Source of the DNA: Nodularia spumigena CCY9414 | GTDB taxonomy: Bacteria > Cyanobacteriota > Cyanobacteriia > Cyanobacteriales > Nostocaceae | Length of the DNA stretch: 64,000 bases | Assembly (NCBI RefSeq): GCF_000340565.2 | Contig: NZ_CP007203.1 | Location: forward strand, 2,411,858 to 2,475,857 | Direction of reading: 5' to 3' | Shown: positions 46,029 to 54,943 of the stretch, in pieces | Layout of the letters: each line of letters opens with the position of its first letter | How positions within the stretch are numbered: the first letter of the stretch is position 1 | Position numbers and translations under genes: made by a program | Notes under the pieces: model-generated | Databases searched by the model: none | What the model was told of the DNA's origin: nothing | What the model saw: only the letters and a program-made list of their open reading frames with translations

Positions 46029-48494
46029 TTAATTTAGAACATCCATTAAATCTTCGGAATCCCAAATATTGTTCACGTTCACATTGTCTTCTATAATTTC
46101 TGCATCAGTTTCCAAAGGCTGCACATTTTCTTTCCCAATTACAGGTAATAATTCATATAAATGCATGGACTGTAAGCAATTATTGATTTGAGAAACGGCT
46201 GAATTATAAGCTGTGATTTTTTGTTCAACAATACTCAATAAGCGTTGATTTTTGAGTATTTTTTCTTCCGCTTCTTGTTGTAGACTTTGCTCTAAATAAG
46301 CACGCGCTTGGGGGTACTGCTGCAAAATATCATCTGCTTGCTGTTCTACCATTGGTAACAACTGAGTATTGATAGTTTGGTTGATGGTTTGGCGGAAGGT
46401 TTGGCGAATTGTTTTCTGAATCTTCGGTTCAAAATCTAACTTTAACAATTGTCTAATTGCTGGTTCTGCTTCTACTATGCTTTGGGAATCATAACCTTGG
46501 GATGTTTGCAGCAATGTCTGACGAAATTGATATATGGAAAAAGTGCCTTCATCATAAAATCTAGGACTTTCTTTGACGTAGCGATCGCATTCTACACGAG
46601 CATCACTTATTAAAACCTGAGAGACTATTTTTTCTACATTTTTTACCTTTTGTTCAATACCGCCATCATTACCTAATAACCGATACAATTGACGATAGTA
46701 TTCTGACCTGCGAATCTTCTCGATTAATCTCTCAAACAAATTAGTAACTAATTGTTGGGAAGAATCTATCAAAATATCTTCTAATTGATTCGCGAAATAA
46801 TATAATGCTTCCACTAAAATAGCTAGTAAAGGCGCAGTGGAATTCCGGGGATGACTGCGAGTAGCGCGTCCATGAGCATCAAGTGCAGAAAAAGTATGTA
46901 GCAACTCATCTAAACGCCTAATCATCCGTGATTGTAGTAGTTTAAAATCTGCTTCAAAAGCATCACAGTAATTATTAATTATTTGGTTGACTTCATCTTT
47001 GATATGATCGTGAAAATCTTTACCAACTTGCTGTAATTGCTGATTCAGGCGTTGTAATTCTTGCGCCTTCATCGCCTCAATTTCTCGCGGTTGACTATCT
47101 AAATATCTTTGTTCATCTTGATAATGTTTTTGTAATTTAATACAAATTTCTTGCAAATCATCAGCCAGGCTTTTAAACAACTGTGGACGCTTTTCTTCAG
47201 CCAAATATTTAGTAATAGCTGTGCTAAATTCCTCAATACCGCTATCTTTAATTAGCTGATTAATTAAAGGCGTTCCATGCTCAGATAAAATCCGCACATA
47301 ATTTTTATTGGGACCTTCATTTTTGACAGAAATGTCGAACTGACTGGATGACAGCTTACCGGAAATACAGTATTTGTTAAACTCATGAATAAATTGCGGG
47401 GTTTCTTCTGTACCATTGAGACTTTTAATACTCTCCGCAAAAATCGAATCTAAACCAAATCTATCCTGGATACTTGTCTGTTTAATCTGACTCCCGTAAA
47501 ATCCCAGTAATCCACTGGTTTTATAAACCCTACTCGTATCCCGAAACTGTTGATTAATTAAATCATCTAAACGCTGCCTTAACTGGGTATTATACCAAGT
47601 TTCGTCAATGCGGTTGAAGGTGTAGAAAATGCGATCGCGTATTCCCGAATTCCCTCGCATTGTTTCCAATAGTTCCGTTTCTTCCTTCGTCATATCACCA
47701 GCAGAAGCAGATTTCAACACACATACAACCGCCGATGTATCGGGATCTTGAATCTTATCGTAAGTTAACTGTGCATCCTTTGCCACTGGTGCATCAATTC
47801 CTGGTGTGTCGATGATGACATTACCATCTTCCAAAAGGGGATGGTTGCAATAATATTCAATTCGTTTTAAAACAGCGCTATTGCTACCACGTCGCGCATA
47901 TCCAGCAGCTTCCTTGAGATTAGAGAAATTAAATTGCTCCATCGAATATGTAGCATTATTCATAGTATGAATATGTTGACGATTTGCTTCATACCCATCA
48001 AGCAGCAATATTAAAGCCTTCGCTTGTTTTGCACGTTCCGATCTACTTTCTCCACCTTCCTTTTGAATAATCGTTTCACAACCTTGAAGCAATAAATTAA
48101 TTACTTCAGATTCATTAATATTAAGGGTTTTCTTAAATCCCAACTTTTCACATAAAAAACTAGCTTGTTCCCGAATTTCTGCTTCACTTAAAAATGTTAA
48201 AACCACCCGTTCATTATTTGGTTCTGCATATTCAATTTTGCATTCTGTACCTGTAGCGTGTCCTTCTGCACTATATAATAACTCCCGTTCTAGTAGGGCA
48301 TTAATCAGCATCGACTTACCCGCACTAAAAGCACCAGCAAACACAATCTCAAACTTCGGAGAAATCACTTTACCCAAAGAAGTCCGCACAGGGATAACAT
48401 CTTGAGAACGTAAAGATGGTTCTTGTTGTAAAAGTTTTAATATAGACTCAACTTGCTCTGCTAAATTCTCACACTGAATAGGCACATCTGACAT
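46029..48494 (-). CDS. Bacterial dynamin-like GTPase
   Basis: An 821-residue dynamin-family GTPase that probably remodels membranes. The P-loop GAFSAGKS is residues 54-61, switch II is DTPG (229-232) and the specificity motif is NRID (294-297), in place of the usual T/NKxD. Between P-loop and switch II lies an insert of about 110 residues. From about residue 440 the protein is a long helical region with coiled-coil character (QRYLDSQPREIEAMKAQEL...). A paddle-like hydrophobic region (LAILVEALYYFANQL, near 560) could insert into membranes. Bacterial dynamin-like proteins are usually 600-900 residues. No partner DLP gene is adjacent. Confidence 0.86.
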   Translation of the reverse strand: MSDVPIQCENLAEQVESILKLLQQEPSLRSQDVIPVRTSLGKVISPKFEIVFAGAFSAGKSMLINALLERELLYSAEGHATGTECKIEYAEPNNERVVLTFLSEAEIREQASFLCEKLGFKKTLNINESEVINLLLQGCETIIQKEGGESRSERAKQAKALILLLDGYEANRQHIHTMNNATYSMEQFNFSNLKEAAGYARRGSNSAVLKRIEYYCNHPLLEDGNVIIDTPGIDAPVAKDAQLTYDKIQDPDTSAVVCVLKSASAGDMTKEETELLETMRGNSGIRDRIFYTFNRIDETWYNTQLRQRLDDLINQQFRDTSRVYKTSGLLGFYGSQIKQTSIQDRFGLDSIFAESIKSLNGTEETPQFIHEFNKYCISGKLSSSQFDISVKNEGPNKNYVRILSEHGTPLINQLIKDSGIEEFSTAITKYLAEEKRPQLFKSLADDLQEICIKLQKHYQDEQRYLDSQPREIEAMKAQELQRLNQQLQQVGKDFHDHIKDEVNQIINNYCDAFEADFKLLQSRMIRRLDELLHTFSALDAHGRATRSHPRNSTAPLLAILVEALYYFANQLEDILIDSSQQLVTNLFERLIEKIRRSEYYRQLYRLLGNDGGIEQKVKNVEKIVSQVLISDARVECDRYVKESPRFYDEGTFSIYQFRQTLLQTSQGYDSQSIVEAEPAIRQLLKLDFEPKIQKTIRQTFRQTINQTINTQLLPMVEQQADDILQQYPQARAYLEQSLQQEAEEKILKNQRLLSIVEQKITAYNSAVSQINNCLQSMHLYELLPVIGKENVQPLETDAEIIEDNVNVNNIWDSEDLMDVLN

Positions 48495-48661
48495 GATAAA
48501 CTCACCCTAAATATCTCAGGGTATTCTAAAATTAAATCTAGATATATACTCCAGTAAATTTACGGAAAAATCTCCCGATTTCTCTTTAAATCTCTCTAAC
48601 GGACTATTTCTCCTGATAGATGCGCTTGAGCATATTCTATGTATATCCCTAGTTAATTCAT

Positions 48662-49642
48662 TTAAAAATTCTCTGTGTTCTCTGCGCCTCTGTGGTTCTT
48701 ATTCATCCAAACCCCAGACAAAGCATCCAAATCTACCTCCTGCGGTTTACCCACTTCAGTATTTTGAAACAGCACCGTAAATGCACCCGCACCCAGCCTA
48801 TCTTGGGGAAAAATGCGATAACAAAAAATATTACTTAAATGAGACTGATATTCATCTAAATAACTCACACGCACTGCTTGAAACTGAGGAAATTTTGACA
48901 AAAACCATTCACAAACCTGCTCATTTTCCTCAGCAGAATAAGTACAAGTCATATAAACCAGATAGCCTTGTGGTGCAACTAATTGAGCCGAATTAGCGAT
49001 AATTCTTTTTTGCCGATTAGCACTTCTATTAATAGCTGTAGGATGAAAACATCCAGGAGCTTTTTCACCTTTAGCCAGTAAAGATTGCCCAGTACAAGGA
49101 GCATCTACCATGACTAAATCGCTGCATAAAGGCATATTTTCGGCAAAAATACTAGAATCTCGATTAACCACAGTACAAGGGCTAATATCACAGCGTTTTA
49201 AATTAGAAATCAGCATCCCCAAACGTTTACCAATCACTTCATTACTAATTAGTAAATCAGGTTGCAAAGCTTTCCAAGCAAACACACTCTTCCCACCTGG
49301 GGAAGCACACATATCAAAAACTAAACCCACCGGCTGAGGAATTGTTAATAAAACTGAAGCTGCAAAAACTGAAGAGAAATCTAAACAATAAAAATAACCT
49401 TGTTGATGTAGGGGATGTTTACCGGGCTTTTCTCCTAATAATAAACGGTCTACAAAATCTGGTTGCCAATTTGTTGGTAATTCTACGGGAAAAGGCAGTA
49501 TGTCTGGCTTATTTTGACACCAAAGAATAGCAGGATTAAAAGGCTGAGGATTAATTAATGAATCAATAAATTTTTCTTGTTTATCAGGGTTTTCAAACAA
49601 ACGCCGCGAGAGTTTGAGTAATAAATTTGATGGTTTTTCCAT
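48662..49642 (-). CDS. RsmB/NOP-family RNA cytosine methyltransferase
   Basis: A 326-residue SAM-dependent enzyme methylating C5 of cytosine in rRNA or tRNA. Motifs: MCASPGGKS for SAM, the acidic NEVIGKRLGML, VMVDAPCTGQS with the releasing cysteine, and MTCTYSAEENEQV with the catalytic cysteine. It lacks the N-terminal NusB-like domain of RsmB, so target uncertain. The last 13 residues (NKNHRGAENTENF) resemble codons of the local repeat (CTGTGTTCTCTGCGCC), indicating a repeat-derived tail. It is divergent with the DUF2157 gene. Confidence 0.85.
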   Translation of the reverse strand: MEKPSNLLLKLSRRLFENPDKQEKFIDSLINPQPFNPAILWCQNKPDILPFPVELPTNWQPDFVDRLLLGEKPGKHPLHQQGYFYCLDFSSVFAASVLLTIPQPVGLVFDMCASPGGKSVFAWKALQPDLLISNEVIGKRLGMLISNLKRCDISPCTVVNRDSSIFAENMPLCSDLVMVDAPCTGQSLLAKGEKAPGCFHPTAINRSANRQKRIIANSAQLVAPQGYLVYMTCTYSAEENEQVCEWFLSKFPQFQAVRVSYLDEYQSHLSNIFCYRIFPQDRLGAGAFTVLFQNTEVGKPQEVDLDALSGVWMNKNHRGAENTENF

Positions 49643-49762
49643 TAATAAAACTGTTACAGAAGAACAATGCTATTCAGGGTTTTGGCTGCATACTAAAAGT
49701 ATAATGACCGCCATTCTGATAATGATTGCTCAGTTAACCCACTGCACCGGAGATGGTCATAA

Positions 49763-51193
49763 ATGTTAGATAATTTTCCGCAAAAATTACGCCGAGAAGC
49801 ACAATTGTGGCGAGATGAAGGACTAATTAGCGCTTCGCAGTACCAAGACCTAGCACAACGTTATCGATTTAATAACCTCGAAGCTGCTGCACGCGATCGC
49901 TTTGTGGTAATTGTGATTTCTATAGGTAGTATCCTTTTGTGTTTAGGTATAATTACCTTTGTAGCAGCAAACTGGCAATTATGGTCACGAGAAGTTAAAT
50001 TCATCTTAATGATGAGTTTGTTTCTATCAACTAGTATCACTGGTTTTTATACATGGAGAGAAAGTAAATTAGGCAACAATCAACAAAATAAACAGCAACA
50101 AAGCAAACGCATCCTGGGAGAAGCCCTACTAATTTTAAGCGCTTTTATTTTAGGCGCAAATATCGTGCTAATGGCACAGATTTTCAATATTAACGGTTCC
50201 ACTCCCGGACTGTTTTTTGCCTGGGGATTTGGTGTTTTGGTCATGGCTTATAGTCTGTCCTTAAGTTCCCTGGGAATTATGGCAATTATTCTCATCCAAA
50301 TCGGTTATTGGATAGGAAGAGGAGAATTTTTGGTTTCTGCGGGCGACTGGAATTGGGTACGTTTGGTAGTTCGACATATGCCCTTGTTATCGTGGTTACT
50401 ATTTGTACCCTTAGCATACTTTTGTCGCTCACGCTGGATTTTCACCTTAGCAGCCTTAGTTTTTACTGGTACGTTGCAGTTGAATCTCAATCCTCTACCA
50501 CTGCTGAATTTTGCTAATATGGCTCCTTGGCTGGCATCTTTTGCTTTTGCACTGCCTCCTGCATTATTCTGGAGTTATGACGATTTGCTGTTCCCGACAA
50601 TCAATTACAGGCTATTTCAACCTCTCGCCCGTAACTTAGCATTGATATTTTTTGGACTGGTGTTTTATGCCTTGTCTTTTCGTTGGCAATGGGTAGCCCC
50701 AACATTTAATTCTGTTGTGCCAACTACCACAAATAACCTATTCATGTCTCTGCCTGTGATCGATTTAGGAATTCTCAGTGGTTTAGCTGTATTACAATGG
50801 TTGTCGCTGCTGCGTCTGAGAAATAACCCGCCTCGCCGGGAAGTGATTTTCACAATTGCTGTTGTAACTACCTTTTTGGCTTTCATCATTATTACACCTT
50901 TCTGGCATCTAGGTATTACCCGCATTGATGAATTAGGTAGTTTCATTTTCAATGTCCTTTTGGCATTTTTAGCATTCGGGCTAATGCGAGAAGGATTAAA
51001 GTTAAATAACAGAAGCACCTTCTGGGGAGGTATGCTATTGTTAACACTGCAAATTATTAGTCGGGCGATAGAATACGACACCGACCGACTCTTTCAGTCC
51101 CTTGTCTTTGTTCTATGCGGTTCAGCATTAATTAGCGCTGGGCTGTGGTTTGAACGTCGCTTACCTGCTGGCTCTAATTCTAATTCGCAATGA
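49763..51193 (+). CDS. DUF2157 membrane protein
   Basis: A 476-residue protein with an N-terminal soluble helix (LRREAQLWRDEGLISASQYQDLAQRY, the DUF2157 start) and about 12 hydrophobic segments. The function of DUF2157 proteins is unknown. It is followed 171 bp later by a GDYXXLXY-like protein, with which DUF2157 proteins are commonly paired (established association by memory), supporting a joint membrane role. Confidence 0.8.
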   Translation: MLDNFPQKLRREAQLWRDEGLISASQYQDLAQRYRFNNLEAAARDRFVVIVISIGSILLCLGIITFVAANWQLWSREVKFILMMSLFLSTSITGFYTWRESKLGNNQQNKQQQSKRILGEALLILSAFILGANIVLMAQIFNINGSTPGLFFAWGFGVLVMAYSLSLSSLGIMAIILIQIGYWIGRGEFLVSAGDWNWVRLVVRHMPLLSWLLFVPLAYFCRSRWIFTLAALVFTGTLQLNLNPLPLLNFANMAPWLASFAFALPPALFWSYDDLLFPTINYRLFQPLARNLALIFFGLVFYALSFRWQWVAPTFNSVVPTTTNNLFMSLPVIDLGILSGLAVLQWLSLLRLRNNPPRREVIFTIAVVTTFLAFIIITPFWHLGITRIDELGSFIFNVLLAFLAFGLMREGLKLNNRSTFWGGMLLLTLQIISRAIEYDTDRLFQSLVFVLCGSALISAGLWFERRLPAGSNSNSQ

Positions 51194-51364
51194 GAGTTAT
51201 GTCAGGGTTGGAGACATTTTAAGTGGGTGAATTGTTTAAGCTGACTTATACTAGGAAAATCTCTGTGTTTTACTCTGTTTAGAGAATCTCTGCGTCAGTC
51301 CTAATTCTGGTAATTGAACCAGACACATTTGTGATAAATAACTCTTCATTTTAGGACTACGAGT

Positions 51365-52126
51365 ATGAGCAGTAATTCCTCTGAATCGAGTGGAAATCAA
51401 TCATTTAGAACATTATCCCCTGAAGTCGAATTCTCCGAGAAGCTGACTTTTCGAGATTACCTGATTGCTACTGAACAAAAAGCTAACCAACCTCTACCTT
51501 TTTGGCGGCTATTAGTTCCCCTGTTAATTCAAGCCGGAATAATTCTAGCAGTTCCTACCCAAGCAATGTATACTAATATAGCGGGTAGGAATGTAATTTT
51601 GGAAACAGTGCCTCAAGACCCTCAGAATGTTGTTCAAGATTTTTCCCTACAACTGGAATACAATATATCCCGTGTGGAAAATTTGCGAAGGCTTCCCGGT
51701 TGGGATGATTTACTCAGGAGAAATCAGGGGCGAAACAGACAACTGTTATCTGGAACCAATTTGTATGTGATTTTGCAAGAGCAACAAATTTCCTCTGGTC
51801 GTGGTGTTCCCAGAGCTTGGAGACCAGTCAGAGTCAGTAGCATTCTGCCCGAATCTCTTCCCAGTAATCAAGTAGCCTTAAAAGGCGTGTATCAAGATAA
51901 TGCCATTATTTATGGGGTAGAAACATATTACCTTCCAGAACAACAACGGCAGCAAATTAGTAACGATATCTTCCAAAGCGTTCAGCAAACTAGAGGAAAT
52001 AGAGGAAGACAAATTCGACCGATTACGGTGAGAGTCAAAGTAGATCCTCAAGGTAATGCTGTACCCGTTAGTTTGTGGGTGCGCGATGCTTTCGACGAGC
52101 GTAACTATCGCAATTATAGTTTTTAA
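51365..52126 (+). CDS. GDYXXLXY-domain-like protein
   Basis: A 253-residue protein with one hydrophobic segment (FWRLLVPLLIQAGIILAVPTQAMYT, about residues 46-70) and a large soluble domain. The motif region is degenerate: QDFSLQLEYNIS in place of GDYxxLxY. Otherwise the layout (membrane helix, then the domain with a late YYLPEQ) fits. It is the likely partner of DUF2157 upstream. A perfect hairpin lies 52 bp beyond its stop. Confidence 0.65.
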   Translation: MSSNSSESSGNQSFRTLSPEVEFSEKLTFRDYLIATEQKANQPLPFWRLLVPLLIQAGIILAVPTQAMYTNIAGRNVILETVPQDPQNVVQDFSLQLEYNISRVENLRRLPGWDDLLRRNQGRNRQLLSGTNLYVILQEQQISSGRGVPRAWRPVRVSSILPESLPSNQVALKGVYQDNAIIYGVETYYLPEQQRQQISNDIFQSVQQTRGNRGRQIRPITVRVKVDPQGNAVPVSLWVRDAFDERNYRNYSF

Positions 52127-52178
52127 CCCTGATTTGGCAAAAATGCCCATAGGTTAGAAGTTGTTTACTCTCAGAACA

Positions 52179-52200
52179 GAGCAACGCCCAGGCGTTGCTC
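52179..52200. terminator. Perfect 10-bp hairpin between convergent genes
   Basis: GAGCAACGCC and GGCGTTGCTC pair around CA. It stands between a plus-strand and a minus-strand gene. No long T-tract follows, so termination strength is uncertain; it may serve both strands. Confidence 0.6.
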
Positions 52201-52237
52201 AAATTCTATATCTAAAATAGGAATGCTGTGTTACAAA

Positions 52238-52477
52238 TTAATCTTGATCGCGGATATTCCATGCTGCGCCGCCAGCTGCACCTACGCCTGCTACCAAACC
52301 GGTACTCATTCCTTGTATAGTTTTCTGTATGGGTTCTTGTTTTAGACAATCGCTTGTAACTGTCTCAGATTGCAAGCAAAGATTACTTTCTGCCCAACTG
52401 GATGTACCGCCTAGAATTACACCAGTTAGACTACAGGAAAAAACGAGCATTAGCAGGCGCTTGGTTTTTCTATCCAT
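52238..52477 (-). CDS. Small secreted protein with Gly-zipper-like C-terminus
   Basis: A 79-residue protein starting MDRKTKRLLMLVFSCSLTG. I chose this ATG at 52477 because the preceding 14 codons in frame precede a perfect signal-peptide start (positive, then hydrophobic, ending in WAES). Two cysteines (CLQS and DCLK) follow, then GLVAGVGAAGGAAW, a small-residue helix. Unknown function, may sit in the membrane or periplasm. Confidence 0.5.
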   Translation of the reverse strand: MDRKTKRLLMLVFSCSLTGVILGGTSSWAESNLCLQSETVTSDCLKQEPIQKTIQGMSTGLVAGVGAAGGAAWNIRDQD

Positions 52478-52670
52478 AGATGGATGCTTTAAAGGTGAGG
52501 ATGAGTTACATGACCTCAACTACTCTACAGCTGTTTGAATAAATTCGCTACAAATTATCAGTATCTAACAAGTCATATGCGGCGAGAAAATATTTGTGTT
52601 TAGGGGCGGATAGTAACCTTCGCTACAAAACCAGAATTTTGATATTACTTGGTATAGCATGATAGTAATA

Positions 52671-52762
52671 TAGAACTTACGCAAAAACTCTCTGAAACCC
52701 TCTTGACTCAGTGTACTCTGTGCCTGGAGTGGTTTTTTTTCCATAAATTTGCGTAAGTCCTG
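52671..52762. mobile_element. MITE-like element, subfamily A
   Basis: The core 52672-52761 is 90 bp, with one change in the left terminal repeat (AGAACTTACGC) and an intact GCGTAAGTCCT right end. It resembles the 971-1061 copy closely in the interior (TGTACTCTGTGCCTGGAGTGG). No clear target duplication is left. It lies upstream of the FAD monooxygenase gene. Confidence 0.75.
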
Positions 52763-52831
52763 TTAGTTAAGCGTTGTTATCCAAGATTTTAGTCCTGACA
52801 TTTTCACATCAATACATATTTGAGGTATGGA

Positions 52832-54031
52832 ATGGCACAAATTATCATTGTAGGCGCTGGTCCCACAGGCGCAGCACTGGCTTTACTCCTGGTAAAAGCT
52901 GGGATTAATGTCACACTCATTGAAGCTGCAAAAGACTTTCATCGGGTATTTCGCGGTGAGGGTTTAATGCCTAGTGGGTTAGATGCGCTGGAACAAATGG
53001 GACTATCTGCGCTGTTGGAAGATATTCCGGCTCGAAAACTCGATGGGTGGGAGTTTATTATTCAGGGAAAACAGTTATTTCGCGTCGAGGAGCCAATGGG
53101 GTCTACTCGTCCCTGTACACTGGTTTCACAACCGCCATTACTGAAAGCTTTGATTGGGGAAGCTCAAACCTATGATGGATTTGAATTTATCCAGGGTGTT
53201 TCTGTAAAAGATTTATTTTGGAGTAATGAGCGTGTTGCTGGTGTTATACTCAGTGATGGGCGACCACTGACGGCTGATTTGGTGATTGGGGCGGATGGTC
53301 GTAACTCAATTGTGCGAGAACGTGCTGGATTAAAATTAGTCTGTCAGCCCAAAAGTATCGATATTCTCTGGTTTAAGTTGGCTGCTAGCCCTAAGTTTGC
53401 AGATGATAATGTGTTTCGGACGATTGTAAATAACAATTGCATTTTTAGTATATTTCATGGCGCAGAGTCAGATAAATTACATTTAGCTTATGTAATTTCC
53501 GCAAAGGAAAAAACCGACTACAAGCAAGCAAACTGGGCAGAAATTTTTGCTTCATTATCCCCCGCATGGCTAGCAGAACATTTCCGCAATCATGCAGATA
53601 GCATCGAATCTCCCATTAAACTGTCTGTTGTGGTTGGTTGTTGTCCAAAATGGCACGCACCAGGGATACTGCTTCTAGGTGATGCTGCACATCCCATGTC
53701 TCCTGTGCGCGCTCAAGGTATAAATATAGCATTGCGTGATGTGATTGTTGCGGCTAATTATTTAGTCCCGTTATTGTCAGCAGATGCTGAACACCAAAAA
53801 ATTGATACAGCACTATCAAATATTCAAGCAGAACGTGAGCCAGAAATTATCCGCGCCCAGCAACTTCAGTTACACGAAGCTGCTCAAGGGGAACTACTGC
53901 GAAAAAATTTATTAGTGCGATCGCTCTTGGTACAATTTGCGCCCTTACTGCGTACAATAATTAAACTATCTTGGTTAAGGCGACAACGTGAAATGCGTCA
54001 AGGCATAACACAGGTAAGGCTAAAGGTTTAA
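52832..54031 (+). CDS. FAD-dependent aromatic-ring monooxygenase-like protein
   Basis: A 399-residue flavoprotein of the UbiH/PHBH type. The start ATG at 52832 leads directly into IIIVGAGPTGAALALLLVKAG (FAD loop); a TTG four codons earlier is also in frame. GADGRNS (about residue 156) and LLGDAAHPMSPVRAQGINIALRD (about residues 282-304) are the second and third family motifs. It would hydroxylate an aromatic or related ring using NAD(P)H and oxygen; substrate unknown. It lies 18 bp before a methyltransferase gene, now disrupted, suggesting a small modification pathway. Confidence 0.87.
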   Translation: MAQIIIVGAGPTGAALALLLVKAGINVTLIEAAKDFHRVFRGEGLMPSGLDALEQMGLSALLEDIPARKLDGWEFIIQGKQLFRVEEPMGSTRPCTLVSQPPLLKALIGEAQTYDGFEFIQGVSVKDLFWSNERVAGVILSDGRPLTADLVIGADGRNSIVRERAGLKLVCQPKSIDILWFKLAASPKFADDNVFRTIVNNNCIFSIFHGAESDKLHLAYVISAKEKTDYKQANWAEIFASLSPAWLAEHFRNHADSIESPIKLSVVVGCCPKWHAPGILLLGDAAHPMSPVRAQGINIALRDVIVAANYLVPLLSADAEHQKIDTALSNIQAEREPEIIRAQQLQLHEAAQGELLRKNLLVRSLLVQFAPLLRTIIKLSWLRRQREMRQGITQVRLKV

Positions 54032-54049
54032 GTTAGCTGAATAGTCAAT

Positions 54050-54900
54050 ATGAATAATAAACAGAAAGATATATTTTTTCAAATTCATCAGAATATACCC
54101 AGAGAAGGGCCTGGTGATTCAATATCTACGAAAAATGCTTTTTTAAAATTGGTTGATTTACCACCACATCCCAAAATTATCGATATCGGTTGTGGCCCTG
54201 GCTTTCAGACTTTAGACTTAGCCAGCTTGACTAATGGCACAATTATTGCTATTGATAATCATCCTTTTTATGTAAATGAACTCAAACAGAAAGTGCTTCA
54301 GCAAGGATTATCAGAAAAGATTACTGTAATCAACGCTGATATGTTTGCTCTTGATTTTCCGGATGCAAGTTTTGATATTATTTGGGCGGAAGGTTCAATA
54401 TACATTATTGGGTCAGGACTTACGCAAAATCATGAAAAAACGAACCACAAAGAACGCGAAGGACACGAAGGAAAGAGGGTTGCAGAGAGTTATTGCGTAA
54501 GTCCTATGGGTTTGAAAATGGACTGAAGCAATGGAAACCCTTGTTAAATCAGAGAGGGTATTTAGTAGCTTCAGAACTTACATGGCTTAAACCTAACGCA
54601 CCAACTGAATTAAAGGAATTTTGGCATGAGGGTTATCCAGCCATGCAGGATATTGAAGGTAATTTAAAGATTATCCAAAATAGTGGCTACAAAATCATTG
54701 ACTATTTTGTCCTCCCAGAATCAGCTTGGTGGAATCATTACTATCAACCTTTAGAAGAAAAATTACACGGTTTACGAAAGCATTACCAAGATGATACAGA
54801 AGCTCTGGAAGTGATCAATATGGAGCAATTTGAGATCGACCTTTATCGTAAATACTCTAAATATTATAGTTATGTCTTTTACATTGTGCAAAAATTGTAA
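54050..54900 (+). pseudogene. SAM-dependent methyltransferase split by a mobile element
   Basis: The first part (54050-54413) encodes a class I methyltransferase start with KIIDIGCGPGFQTLDLA and FDIIWAEGSIYIIG. After the 98-bp insertion (element plus one TGGGT copy) the second part (54512-54900) continues FENGLKQWKPLLNQRGYL and YLVASELTWLKP. Deleting 98 bp joins I-I-G to F-E-N in frame, giving a 250-residue intact protein. As it stands, translation runs into the element and stops after GLKMD. The C-terminal half has no start of its own. It is therefore likely nonfunctional. Confidence 0.85.
54414..54506. mobile_element. MITE-like element inside the methyltransferase gene
   Basis: Core 54415-54505 (91 bp) with perfect AGGACTTACGC and GCGTAAGTCCT ends. 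TGGGT lies at 54409-54413 and 54507-54511. It is in the reverse orientation relative to the 32.5-kb copy. Confidence 0.9.
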
Positions 54901-54943
54901 ATTATCATTAAATAAGATATTTATGACATTTACTATCAACTAA

